The position numbers and the translations under genes are program-made. A DNA stretch of 64,000 bases from Lysobacterales bacterium (GTDB lineage Bacteria > Pseudomonadota > Gammaproteobacteria > Xanthomonadales > SZUA-36), in assembly GCA_014238945.1 (NCBI GenBank), contig JABAAB010000115.1, positions 1 to 64,000 on the forward strand, read 5' to 3'. Under the pieces are notes generated by a model. It was given only the letters and a program-made list of their open reading frames with translations. It was not told where the DNA came from and did not search any database. This document shows, one piece after another, positions 17,623 to 27,064 of this stretch (the stretch's first letter is position 1; every line of letters starts with the position of its first letter).

Positions 17623-20245
17623 TTAGAACACATATCTGAGGCCAAACCGCACTTCGTAACGAGAGGCATCACCAATTCGTGATTCCGATGTGCCTTCTTC
17701 CACTGTGCGTGGGAAGTTGTGTTGATTCAGGATACCCCAGCTATCATTTATCATGTTACCCAGGTTATCAACAATCATGAACACTGAAAACTTGTCGTCC
17801 CCAAGGAATCCGGGAATCCCAACATCGATGCGGAAATCAACCTTGGTCCACGACGAACCGGTTTTATCATTGCGCTTGTCACCCGGTGCCAAAACGACGT
17901 CCCGGAAATCCAGATAAGGTGTGAACCCATAAGGATTAATCGTACCGTCGCAGGTAATGCTATAGGGCCTGCCGGTATTGTGTGACCCATAAAGCGCAAT
18001 ATTCATCGGGTATTTATCAAGCAAATCCTTTCGCCAGGTGGTTGTAAAGGTGAACCGGTGCTCAATGTTGTAGTTAGAGGTGGAAAGTACATCCTCCCGG
18101 GGGTCAAAGAACGCACGATTGAGATAATTGGAAAATGCCACTGAACTGGTCATTGGGCTTACATCTTTGGCGTCATTGTAGGCATAACCCATGGTAAAGT
18201 CGAAACCATTGTCAAAGCCCTTTGCAAGACCAAATGCGAGAGACAGGGACTCATTACCTTTGGAACTGTTGGTAAGAACGAAGCTGGCTTCACGCACACT
18301 GTCGTAAATGGGATAGCCGTCCGAATTCGTGCCCACCTGCTCAAGGTGCCATGTTGCACGATTGCTGTGTCCTTGCCCTTGGTATACAAAAGGTCAGCCG
18401 TAAATACATAGTCCCCTGGGAATACATGGGTCATGCACAGGGCGAATTTCCATTCCGAGGGTAGTTTGAAGTTCGGATCCAGGTAATTGATCTCAAAATT
18501 GCTACCGTCGCCTGCTGTGATGTCATCGTACAGTGGAGAGGGGACGCCCCATCCTGGTCCTGCGCCGGCAGGAGCATTTGGATCAATGTCCTGATAGGTG
18601 ATCGAGGGGTCAAAGAGATCAACGTTTCGGGCATTTGTCCCAAATTGCTGCACATTGTTGGCTGAATATGTGTTTGACAACCACACGTTCGGGTTACCTC
18701 CTCCGTAAAGACCAACACCGCCACGAATATCGGTGGTGTCGGACAGGTCAAAGGTAAAGCCTATGCGTGGCTGAAAAAGACTCTCTCCGTCCAGGGTGGC
18801 ATTATTGGAGAATCCGTAATCGGCAACAAAGTCTGCGTTTGTAGGCGGTGCATCGTTGGTCGTATAGCGGTCGTAACGAACACCGGCAACGATGGTCCAA
18901 CGGTCTGCAAGGGTGAATTCATCCTGCAAAAAGAGGGTGTTTATTGAATATCCCCACTTTGCAGCTGCGTCGTCAGGATTGTGTGAAGGAGCATTGTTGT
19001 AATAAACACGGGCTGCCTGACCATTGCGGAAATTCTCGATACCGTCAAATCGGATTTCGGTTTCTGTGTGTTGCACAAAAAGATTAAAGATGTCCAGTTT
19101 TTCCTGCTCGATACCAGCACTCAGGACATGGCCATTTACCTCATAATGTCCCTTGAGGCTGATGGTTGTTACATCGTAGTCAAGTTTATTCGACTGACGA
19201 CTGTCATCTCCACCCAGATAAACATCAACATCGTCCAGTTCAACCCTGATCTCACCAAAGCCAACAGGACCTACAGATACCTGGCGATTGTCGAGTTTGA
19301 TATGGCTTGCCCGAAATTCCGTTGTAAAATTATCGTTCCAGACAGAATAGAGGGATCCCACATAGGAATTGAGTTCTGCACCACGCTCGTACAGATGATT
19401 GGAAAATTCAATCTCCGATTGATCACCGTCGGACTGGGTAAAATTCTCACCGTCGTTGAAGGTATAGGTGAATGCTGCCCGATGTGATTCGTTGATATCC
19501 CAATCAAACTTGACCAGGATTTTTTCATCTTCATGGTCCATGCTGGCAGGAATGACGCCCGGATCATATAAATAGATATCACGGGCAATGGCTGCAATTT
19601 CATCCAATTCGCCCTGGGTTACCAGGACTTCGTTTACCGCACCGGACCCGATAGGACCCCGGTCAAACAAGTTGGCTCCTTCGAGTTTTTCATAGGCAAT
19701 TCGTCAACATAAATTCGCGCATCAGCACGAATGACATCGGTGATGTTTCGATTAATGGCCGGAGCGGACTCAAGTACTGCAATATTGAAGTTGGCACTTG
19801 GTCCTATCGCCAGTTCGACACCAGCGAACGCGGCTGACCCGGTAACGATAACCTCTTCAATCGCTCCCGCTTCCAGTGCGATATTGAAGGTAGATGCACC
19901 TGACAGGTTTGTATACACATCTGTGACCAGAGCACCTTTGTACTCGCTGGAAATGACGCCGATCGTGAAAGGGCCACCAATGGCCAGACCACCCACTTTA
20001 AATACCCCGTCTGCATCGGTTGTTGATATACGGGTGGAATTGGTTCGTGTGTCTGTAATAGTAACTCTCGCGTCAGCAGCGGGAGCTCCTGAAGGAGTCT
20101 GCACTGTGCCGCGTATGGAACCGGTAACAGTCTGTGCAAAACTTTCTTTAGGTAATACAGCTAGCAACGCCACAATCAGACAGGCGTGGCTGGTAATTTT
20201 CAGAACACTAAAAATGGAACGCTGTGGTGCAATACTATTTTTTAT
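17623..20245 (-). pseudogene. Oar-like TonB-dependent receptor, broken by deletion and frameshift
   Basis: Three frames together spell an Oar-type receptor. 20173-19690 holds a signal peptide, a carboxypeptidase-regulatory-like domain (GSIRGTVQTPSGAPA, FKVGGLAIGGPFTI) and the start of the plug (NRNITDVIRADARIYVDE). The text then jumps to AYEKLEGANLFDRGPIGSG in a second frame (19690 to about 18380), which in relatives lies some 150 or more residues later. So the plug (RFNSxxVDG region) and first strands are gone. Between about 18385 and 18340 the frame changes again, after YTKGKDTAIV, to one ending with the barrel C-terminus RYEVRFGLRYVF. At the 5' end the natural start appears to be ATA (20245-20243) where ATG is expected. 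The locus once encoded a ligand-gated outer-membrane transporter. Confidence 0.85.
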
Positions 20246-20656
20246 AATTATCTCTGCGGTTGGATGAATAACTCATTGATTGCCACAATTATTGTGCGCA
20301 TCAGTTGATGCCAATTTTAAGGCCGAAATCTTACAGTAATTTACGCCGGCATTCTAACAAAAAATTAACACAGATTTCATACTTTGGAATTACAAATTAA
20401 AGCAGACCAGCCAACACGTCAGGTTATCGGGGAGGATATTCATACCAGTCCCTGAATGCTTATGTTCCAGGACAGTTATTTTCCTGTTTTATATTCACGT
20501 TTAATGAAAACCAATCGGTCACCAGAAAGCGGCAGATTTGAGTGTTGAGAACACTAATTGAGCGCATCCTTGCAGGAATCCAGTACCTGCAGACGTAACA
20601 AAAAATGGCAGGACCCGGCCAGATGCAGATGTCCATCATCATTAATTATTGAATCA
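20246..20656. other. Intergenic region, no supported gene
   Basis: About 410 bases, AT-rich near 20330-20400. It lies upstream of the dead receptor and downstream of the membrane protein gene on the same strand. Frames here are short and resemble nothing. I see no terminator with a clear U-tract. Confidence 0.4.
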
Positions 20657-21838
20657 TTATCCAAACATCAGGAAAAGCAGGTGCCCGAATATGCCGGCGC
20701 AAAGACCACCTGTGAAATGACAGCCAATGGCGACGCTGGCCAGGCTGCGCTCGCCAATACCGTACATCATTCCCACATGGGTGCTCAGGAATCCGGCGTT
20801 GCAAATGCCGATTGCCGTGTAGACGCATATGTCATTTGCATCAATAATCCCGCTTTCAAGGAATTGTGGAACGATGGCAAGTGATGCGCCCACGGACCCC
20901 AGTGAGGTCACCGGAAAGGCGATGGCCTGCGGTGAAGTGAAGCCAAACATTGGTTCGATAATAAAAGAAAAATACGCACCCACCCAGGGGAAGAAACCGA
21001 CCCCCTCAAACGCCGCCCCGGTGTACCCGTCTGCACCCGGTCCGAAGGCGAGCATCATGACAGCCGTCGTGATGATGATGACCCCTGGCATGATAGCCAG
21101 CCCTGCCTTGACGCCATGGACACCACCGTCAAGTAATGCCTGAAGTGATCTCTGTGCGAAATTCCCCTGACGAATTTCCCGATAACGCAGGAGGTCATAG
21201 CCCATATCAATTTCGCCAATAGCGTCTTCATCTATGCCATATTTTTTCCTGCCGAAGTAACCCATGAGCCTGACACTCACAATACCGCCGAGAATCGCTG
21301 CAATGAACCCCAGTAATACGGCATTGCCCAACGGCACTGTCGCCGATGACTGCGACAGCATGAAGGTGATCACAATGAGACCCATACCGAAGACCGTGCC
21401 AAGATTAACCAGGGTCGTGACCTGCCACTTTTTGAAGTACTTCAAAAATCCATTCTCCGCACTCAATGGCATGATCGCGGGATTATCCGAAAGATAGGTT
21501 GCAACTACGCCGATCGATGCCGCACCCGGCAGCCCAAATAGTGGTCGCATGAAGGGGGACAGGATACGGTTGGCAACGCTCACGATTCCGAATTCGGCAA
21601 TAAGTGATGAGAAGGCCCCGGCAAGTATGATCACACCCATCAGGAAAAATACCGTGTTGAGCATCAGATCATGAGCAGTCGCCATCATCGTCCCAAACAT
21701 GTTGGCAAGCCCCATCCGCCATGCGAAGATGCCGAAAATAGCACCAATAACGACCAGCGCAACAATGGTCTCAACGGTGATGGCCGGGACGACCTTCCTG
21801 CCTTCGACCGGTGCTTGTTTGTCAACGCCAAAACCCAT
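20657..21838 (-). CDS. Nucleoside-recognition (CD0519/CD1768-type) multi-pass membrane protein
   Basis: 393 residues with about ten hydrophobic helices. It contains two blocks typical of Gate/nucleoside-recognition membrane proteins: SDNPAIMPLSAENGF in the first half, and FTSPQAIAFPVTSLGSVGAS with GICNAGFLSTHVGMMYGIGE in the second. Proteins of this type are probable transporters; a substrate is not established. The soluble loop around residues 195-235 is charged. It lies between the dead TonB receptor and the sulfatase, all on the minus strand, but gaps of 200-400 bases make an operon uncertain. Confidence 0.78.
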   Translation of the reverse strand: MGFGVDKQAPVEGRKVVPAITVETIVALVVIGAIFGIFAWRMGLANMFGTMMATAHDLMLNTVFFLMGVIILAGAFSSLIAEFGIVSVANRILSPFMRPLFGLPGAASIGVVATYLSDNPAIMPLSAENGFLKYFKKWQVTTLVNLGTVFGMGLIVITFMLSQSSATVPLGNAVLLGFIAAILGGIVSVRLMGYFGRKKYGIDEDAIGEIDMGYDLLRYREIRQGNFAQRSLQALLDGGVHGVKAGLAIMPGVIIITTAVMMLAFGPGADGYTGAAFEGVGFFPWVGAYFSFIIEPMFGFTSPQAIAFPVTSLGSVGASLAIVPQFLESGIIDANDICVYTAIGICNAGFLSTHVGMMYGIGERSLASVAIGCHFTGGLCAGIFGHLLFLMFG

Positions 21839-22051
21839 TTACCATGCCCGCCCAGATGCAGATACTGATCAGAGCAAAGTATTGCACAGGCGCAGTCCAG
21901 AACCCAGTTCAGTTATGGAACACTCACCGCGTAATCCTTACAGCACGTTACTAATCTTTCCCTCGGACGAATTCTTGCGACGGGTTATACCGCGGTCTTT
22001 CCAAATTCCAGGTCAGTCACGCCGGTTTCACGGTAGCCTGAGATGTACCGT

Positions 22052-23464
22052 CTAGGCATCTGGTGCGCCGGGGTCTTTTTCCATCGATGCCTGGTGGTCC
22101 GTTATCACTTTCCATAAGGGAGTGTCCACCCAGGTGTCATCAAGATAGAATTTTTCGGGTTCTTCTTCCTTTGGATCGATGATCAGGTTGTAGATTGATG
22201 TATAGGCAATGTCTTTGACGGCATAGTTCGTATCGAGCTCCTTGAGAAGGATTTTCCAATTGCGCCATTTCGCACCAAATAGTTCGCTGGTGAGGTAAAC
22301 CACCATGGACTCTCGCGCAGATTTCTTCACTTTGCCCATCAGGAAATCAGATTGGTCAACACCATCCAGTATGCGATCCTGGGGGATATCACCACCGACT
22401 AATTTGGCCAGTGTGGGAAATAAGTCTATGGTGTGAACAATGTCGTTTGAAACTTGCTTCGCTGGGATTTTCCCTGGCCAACGGATCAAAAATGGCACGC
22501 GCAGGGAGCCTTCATAGGGAGAAAACATCGTTCCTCGCCAGACTCCGGTGGAGCCAAAGGATCGTCTTATGCCTTCGCGCCCATTGTCGGATGTAAAGAT
22601 AAAAATAGTGTTGTCTTTGAGTCCGAGTTCATCAATCGTATCCAGGAGTTCGCCTACATAGACATCGGTTTGCGCCAGTACATCAGCAAAACTGCCGTTT
22701 CCGGTCTTGCCCTTGAAGTCGGGATGGGCATCGACCGGTTCGTGGGTTTGTGTATAGGGGAGATAGGCAAAAAATGGCTGATTGGCTTTGGCCTTGCGCT
22801 TGATGAAATCGATGGCGTGATCGGTGATTTCCCGGTCGATGGTGGCGCGCTTGGCCCGACCATAAACCTCGTGTTTTTTGGGTGTTTCACCTCGCTTCGA
22901 CGTTGTGATGTAGGTGAACTCAACACCAGCGTCCGCCTGGAAGCTATCGCTATCAGGCCAGAAGGCTCGATCCGATGAATTGGGGATTCCATACCACTCA
23001 TCGAAACCCTGGTCCGTGGGAAAACGGCCCTCGGTGTCTCCCAGGTGCCACTTTCCGAACATACCGGTCGCATAACCGGAATCCGAAAGCATCTCGGCCA
23101 GAGTAATCTCCCACTTGCTGATGCCGTACCACAGGCTTCTTGGCGGGCCCTCCGGGCGCAGTCGCGTACGAGCCCCATAACGACCGGTCATCAAGGCGGC
23201 TCGGGATGGTGTGCATTCCGCCTCGACGTTGTAATTGGTCAATTGAAAACCCTCGGCCGCAATAGAGTCAATACGCGGCGTAGGCGCGCCACGCGTGATA
23301 CCACCGCCGTACACGCCAATTTCGCCGTAGCCAAAATTATCCATCAGTACCAGCACGATATTGGGTTTATTCTCGGTTGCCGGTTCCGCCAGGGCCAGTG
23401 GCGTGACCAAGATCAGGGCCAGGAGGAATGCAGGGGGTATCTGGTTTCGTTTGTGTATTGACAT
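22052..23464 (-). CDS. Exported type I sulfatase (arylsulfatase family)
   Basis: The start is ATG 23464 with AAGG six bases upstream; in-frame ATGs farther out lack a ribosome site. A signal peptide (to PLALAEPA) precedes the alkaline-phosphatase-superfamily fold. The metal-binding start is PNIVLVLMDNFGYGE, where type I sulfatases usually have a DD pair and here the order is D-N. The formylglycine site is CTPSR at Cys84, followed by AALMTGR. Later metal residues are in FTSDNGRE. The enzyme hydrolyses a sulfate ester in the periplasm after Cys-to-formylglycine conversion; the maturase is not in the window. It is divergent from an aldehyde dehydrogenase and symporter pair. Confidence 0.9.
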   Translation of the reverse strand: MSIHKRNQIPPAFLLALILVTPLALAEPATENKPNIVLVLMDNFGYGEIGVYGGGITRGAPTPRIDSIAAEGFQLTNYNVEAECTPSRAALMTGRYGARTRLRPEGPPRSLWYGISKWEITLAEMLSDSGYATGMFGKWHLGDTEGRFPTDQGFDEWYGIPNSSDRAFWPDSDSFQADAGVEFTYITTSKRGETPKKHEVYGRAKRATIDREITDHAIDFIKRKAKANQPFFAYLPYTQTHEPVDAHPDFKGKTGNGSFADVLAQTDVYVGELLDTIDELGLKDNTIFIFTSDNGREGIRRSFGSTGVWRGTMFSPYEGSLRVPFLIRWPGKIPAKQVSNDIVHTIDLFPTLAKLVGGDIPQDRILDGVDQSDFLMGKVKKSARESMVVYLTSELFGAKWRNWKILLKELDTNYAVKDIAYTSIYNLIIDPKEEEPEKFYLDDTWVDTPLWKVITDHQASMEKDPGAPDA

Positions 23465-23857
23465 TATGGCCTTCATTGATGTAGTTGACGATTCTGTAAG
23501 TATAGGCAGCATCAAAGTCATATTGCCAGAAATCTGCACATATTTAATATCGCTGTTCATCGGGATATTGACTAACTCGTCACGATGTCTGGCGACCGGG
23601 GTTGGTGGAGGAATTTGCCGGCTTCCCGCTGCACACGATCACAGCCAGCCAGTGCAGCGAATGCTTGCGTGCTGCCTTGGAACGGATCAGAATTTGCAGT
23701 TTCCCATCGCAAGAATTTATTGGGTTGGGCTGTGACATACCGGATGATTTCAGGCAATATAGTATTTGATTTACCTGAACTCGAGACTGGTTCCAGTCCC
23801 ACCTTTTTTTGTAGCATACTGGACTCTGACCCCCTTAACCGCAACCGGATTAGCATT
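23465..23857. other. Divergent promoter region between sulfatase and aldehyde dehydrogenase
   Basis: About 390 bases. The dehydrogenase frame stays open leftward to 23585 but those codons resemble no dehydrogenase sequence, so I leave them out. Promoters for both genes should lie here. A CTGACCCCC string near 23827 is a motif that recurs in intergenic DNA of such genomes. Confidence 0.45.
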
Positions 23858-25282
23858 ATGGATAACTTAAGTAAATTTTATATCGACGGCGCCTGGGTCA
23901 CACCTCAGTCTGAGCAGCGCTTCCCGGTGCTGAATCCGGCGACCGAGGAGCGCGTGGGCGAGATTATCCTGGGTAATTCTGACGACGTAAATCTTGCGGT
24001 AGCGGCGGCAAACCGAGCCTTCGAGACTTATTCTCGCAGCAGCAAGCAACAGCGACTTGCATTGCTGGATCGTCTGTTAGAGGTGACCAAGAGCCGTTTG
24101 GAGGACCTGGCGCAGGCCATGACCCTGGAAATGGGCGCGCCAATCTCCATGTCGCGTGACGCCCAGGCGGATGCTGCTGTGGGCCACCTGGTCGCCTACA
24201 TTGAGGCACTCAAGACTCAGCAGGAGCGCAGCTTGTTGGCCAATGGCGACACTCAGTTGTACGAACCCATCGGTGTTTGTGGCCTGATCACGCCCTGGAA
24301 TTGGCCGGTGAACCAGGTATCACTCAAGGTTGTTCCGGCCCTGGCTACCGGCTGCACTTGCATACTCAAGCCGTCAGAGCACACCCCGATCTCCGCCACC
24401 ATCTATGCCGAAATCATTGATGAGGCGGGCTATCCGGCGGGGGTTTTTAATATGGTGCACGGCTACGGCCCGACGGTCGGTGCAGCCATGTCACGCCACC
24501 CCGACATACAAATGATGTCCTTCACGGGCTCGACCCGGGCGGGAACGGCGGTCAGCAAGGATGCCGCCGACACCGTCAAGCGAGTGACCCTGGAACTGGG
24601 CGGCAAGTCACCGAACCTGGTGTTTGCGGATTGCGACCTGGAAGAGCGGATAACTTCCTCGGTACAGGAGTGTTTTTACAATACCGGTCAGTCCTGTGAC
24701 GCGCCGACCCGCATGTTGGTCGAGCGCTCCTGTTATGAGGAAGTACTGGAGATCGCGCAGCGGGCCGCCATGGCACAGAAAGTGGGGGACCCGACCCAGG
24801 AGGGCGATCACCTGGGCCCGTTGTTTGACCAGATCCAGTTCGATCGGGTACAGAATTTGATTCAGGTTGGAATCGACGAGGGTGCCCGGGTACTGGTTGG
24901 GGGAGTGGGAAAGCCGGAGGGTCTGGATACTGGCTGGTTTGTTAAACCTACGATATTCGCGGATGTCACTGAATCCATGCGGGTCACACGGGAGGAAATT
25001 TTTGGCCCGGTGCTGGTGATCATGCCCTTCGAGGACGAGGCAGAGGCCATAGCCATGGCGAATGACACGCCCTACGGTCTGGGAGCTTACCTGCAAACCG
25101 GGGACTCCGAGCGGGGCGAAAGAGTTGCCGCGCAGCTGAAGGCGGGTGCAGTGCACATCAACGGTGGTGGTTTTGGCTACGGCTCGCCTTTTGGCGGCTA
25201 CAAGCAATCAGGTAACGGCCGGGAAGGGGGGCTGCAGGGTCTGGAGGATTACCAGGAGATCAAAACGCTGCACTTTGGCTGA
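23858..25282 (+). CDS. NAD(P)-dependent aldehyde dehydrogenase
   Basis: 474 residues from ATG 23858, the full family length. Catalytic residues are Glu246 in LELGGKSPN and Cys280 in NTGQSCDAP. Other landmarks are PWNWPVNQ and KPSEHTP (NAD binding), FTGSTRAG, EEIFGPVL near residue 385 and SPFGGYKQSG near 445. It oxidises an aldehyde to the acid in the cytosol; the class includes betaine-aldehyde and generic aldehyde dehydrogenases and the substrate cannot be named. Twenty-two bases separate it from the symporter, so the two are likely co-transcribed. Confidence 0.92.
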   Translation: MDNLSKFYIDGAWVTPQSEQRFPVLNPATEERVGEIILGNSDDVNLAVAAANRAFETYSRSSKQQRLALLDRLLEVTKSRLEDLAQAMTLEMGAPISMSRDAQADAAVGHLVAYIEALKTQQERSLLANGDTQLYEPIGVCGLITPWNWPVNQVSLKVVPALATGCTCILKPSEHTPISATIYAEIIDEAGYPAGVFNMVHGYGPTVGAAMSRHPDIQMMSFTGSTRAGTAVSKDAADTVKRVTLELGGKSPNLVFADCDLEERITSSVQECFYNTGQSCDAPTRMLVERSCYEEVLEIAQRAAMAQKVGDPTQEGDHLGPLFDQIQFDRVQNLIQVGIDEGARVLVGGVGKPEGLDTGWFVKPTIFADVTESMRVTREEIFGPVLVIMPFEDEAEAIAMANDTPYGLGAYLQTGDSERGERVAAQLKAGAVHINGGGFGYGSPFGGYKQSGNGREGGLQGLEDYQEIKTLHFG

Positions 25283-25304
25283 AGAATGATCGGTTCGGGG
25301 AAGT

Positions 25305-26783
25305 ATGAGCACTGAAACCACCATACTCGTCGGGGTGTCGCTCTATTTGCTGGCGATGTTGGCGATTGGCATCACCGTCGCCAAACGAGCGGGAACCCAG
25401 GATGACTTCCTGGTTGCCGGCCGAAAACTGCCCCTCTGGATATGCGTTCCGACGGTGATGGCCACCTGGTTCGGCGGCGGTACGATGTTGGGGGCAGCGG
25501 GCACGGGCTACGAAGGAGGGTTTCTGGCCTCGATCTCTGTTCCTTTTGGTACCTCCCTGGTGTTGATCCTCATGGGCCTGTTTTTTGTCCGCACCTTGCA
25601 TCGCATGAAACTTTTGACGGTTGCGCAGTTTTTTGAAAACCGCTTCAGTCAACATGCCGGTGTCATCGCTGCAATGGCCATACTGTTGGCTATCATTGGC
25701 TGGGCCGGCGGACTGATGGTCGGGTTCGGTTACGTATTTCAAACCATGACTGGCGTGCCGATGGAGATCGGCATTCTCGTAGGTGGAGTGATTGTTATTG
25801 GCTACACTGCCGTTGGCGGCTTGTGGGCCGTAGCGCTGACCGACTTCGTACAAGTGGTGATCATTGCCATCGGCCTGTTGATACTGTTGGTGGTTGTGCT
25901 GATTGACATCGGAGGCTGGAGCGTCATCGCCCCTCAGTTGCCGGAGCACACTTTTCGCCTGGTGCCTCTCGAACACGATTTTGAAATCTGGCTGAACTAT
26001 CTCAGGCTTTGGATCATCTTCGGAGTTGCAGATCTGGCCTCCCAATCACTCATGCAACGTGTGTTTGCCGCTAAAAGTGAGCAGACGGCACAGAATGCGT
26101 TCTACCTGGCCGGCGCCGGCTATTTGTTTCTGGGAACGATTCCCGTCATCCTTGGAATAATTGCTGGTGTCAGCATGCCCGGTCTTGACGACCCGGAATC
26201 GGTCATACCGAGAATGGCCGTTGAGCATCTGCACCCCATCGCCATTGCGATCTTTGTTGGCGCGATTCTGGCAGCCATTATGAGCAGCGCCGACAGTGCC
26301 TTGCTCGCAGCGGCCAGTCTTGTCAGCATCAACCTGGCGCCGGTGTTCAAGCGCGGCATCAGTCCGGACCAGAAACTCTGGGTCACCCGCATTGCCATTC
26401 CCGTGTGCGGCATCATCGCTGTCTATGTGGCATTGGAAGTCCAGGCCGTTCTTGAAATAATGCTCGATGCCAATTCTTTTATCCTGGTGGGTGTCGTGGC
26501 ACCATACATCGCCGGGGTTTGGTGGAAGAAAGCCAACCGAATTGGCGCATTGTCGGCCATGGCAGCAGGTTTTGTGACCTGGATATTGGCGGCCTTGCTA
26601 TATCCCGAACTGGCAGGTGATGTCATCGCTTTCGGAGTCTCACTGGCGACAGTCTTCATCGTGTCGCTGCTAACGCAGAGAATCGACCCGCCCAAGTCTC
26701 TGGTCGATGGGGACGGCGAACCGATCAAGCTAGAAGGGCGTTTTCGCATACTACCGTCGGTGGGGTCGGCAAGGACGAAATGA
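25305..26783 (+). CDS. Sodium:solute symporter (SSS family)
   Basis: 492 residues with about 13 membrane helices and the SSS signature region (ATWFGGGTMLGAAGTGYEGG; GYTAVGGLWAVALTDFVQ; ILAAIMSSADSALLAA). The helix-8 Ser/Asp residues (SSADS) form the sodium site in this family. The transporter imports an organic solute with Na+, fitting a marine or brackish habitat. It follows the aldehyde dehydrogenase closely, with GGGGAA before the start. The solute may be the source of the aldehyde handled next door; that is inference. Confidence 0.92.
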   Translation: MSTETTILVGVSLYLLAMLAIGITVAKRAGTQDDFLVAGRKLPLWICVPTVMATWFGGGTMLGAAGTGYEGGFLASISVPFGTSLVLILMGLFFVRTLHRMKLLTVAQFFENRFSQHAGVIAAMAILLAIIGWAGGLMVGFGYVFQTMTGVPMEIGILVGGVIVIGYTAVGGLWAVALTDFVQVVIIAIGLLILLVVVLIDIGGWSVIAPQLPEHTFRLVPLEHDFEIWLNYLRLWIIFGVADLASQSLMQRVFAAKSEQTAQNAFYLAGAGYLFLGTIPVILGIIAGVSMPGLDDPESVIPRMAVEHLHPIAIAIFVGAILAAIMSSADSALLAAASLVSINLAPVFKRGISPDQKLWVTRIAIPVCGIIAVYVALEVQAVLEIMLDANSFILVGVVAPYIAGVWWKKANRIGALSAMAAGFVTWILAALLYPELAGDVIAFGVSLATVFIVSLLTQRIDPPKSLVDGDGEPIKLEGRFRILPSVGSARTK

Positions 26784-27064
26784 GACCACGAGGATGCTGT
26801 TTGTAGCATTCTTCATATAAGCAGAGTACTTCTGCGATCAGCCAACGGTATCTCACCAACTCGAATTCAGTGGCTGGGGATTATTTCTTCAGGGCTGGCC
26901 GGGTCAAACTCCACAGCGGTCACCGAAATCTTGACCAGCGGCATAAGTCATACCGAACTGACCATGAGGATAGCCAAAGGGGTCCGGTAAAAGGGGGCAG
27001 AGCCCATTATTGCGTTTTGTTTTGGGCCGGGCTATTTGATCATCGCCGCTACAACAACGTAGGG

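Noticed and set aside
17202-22036. 15-base direct repeat CCGGTTTCACGGTAG near 17202 and 22022 as mobile-element ends
   Set aside because: Too short, no target duplication, and the DNA between is ordinary genes; probably coincidence or a common intergenic motif.
23585-23857. 91-residue N-terminal extension of the aldehyde dehydrogenase
   Set aside because: The extra residues do not resemble the family, whereas ATG 23858 gives the standard length.
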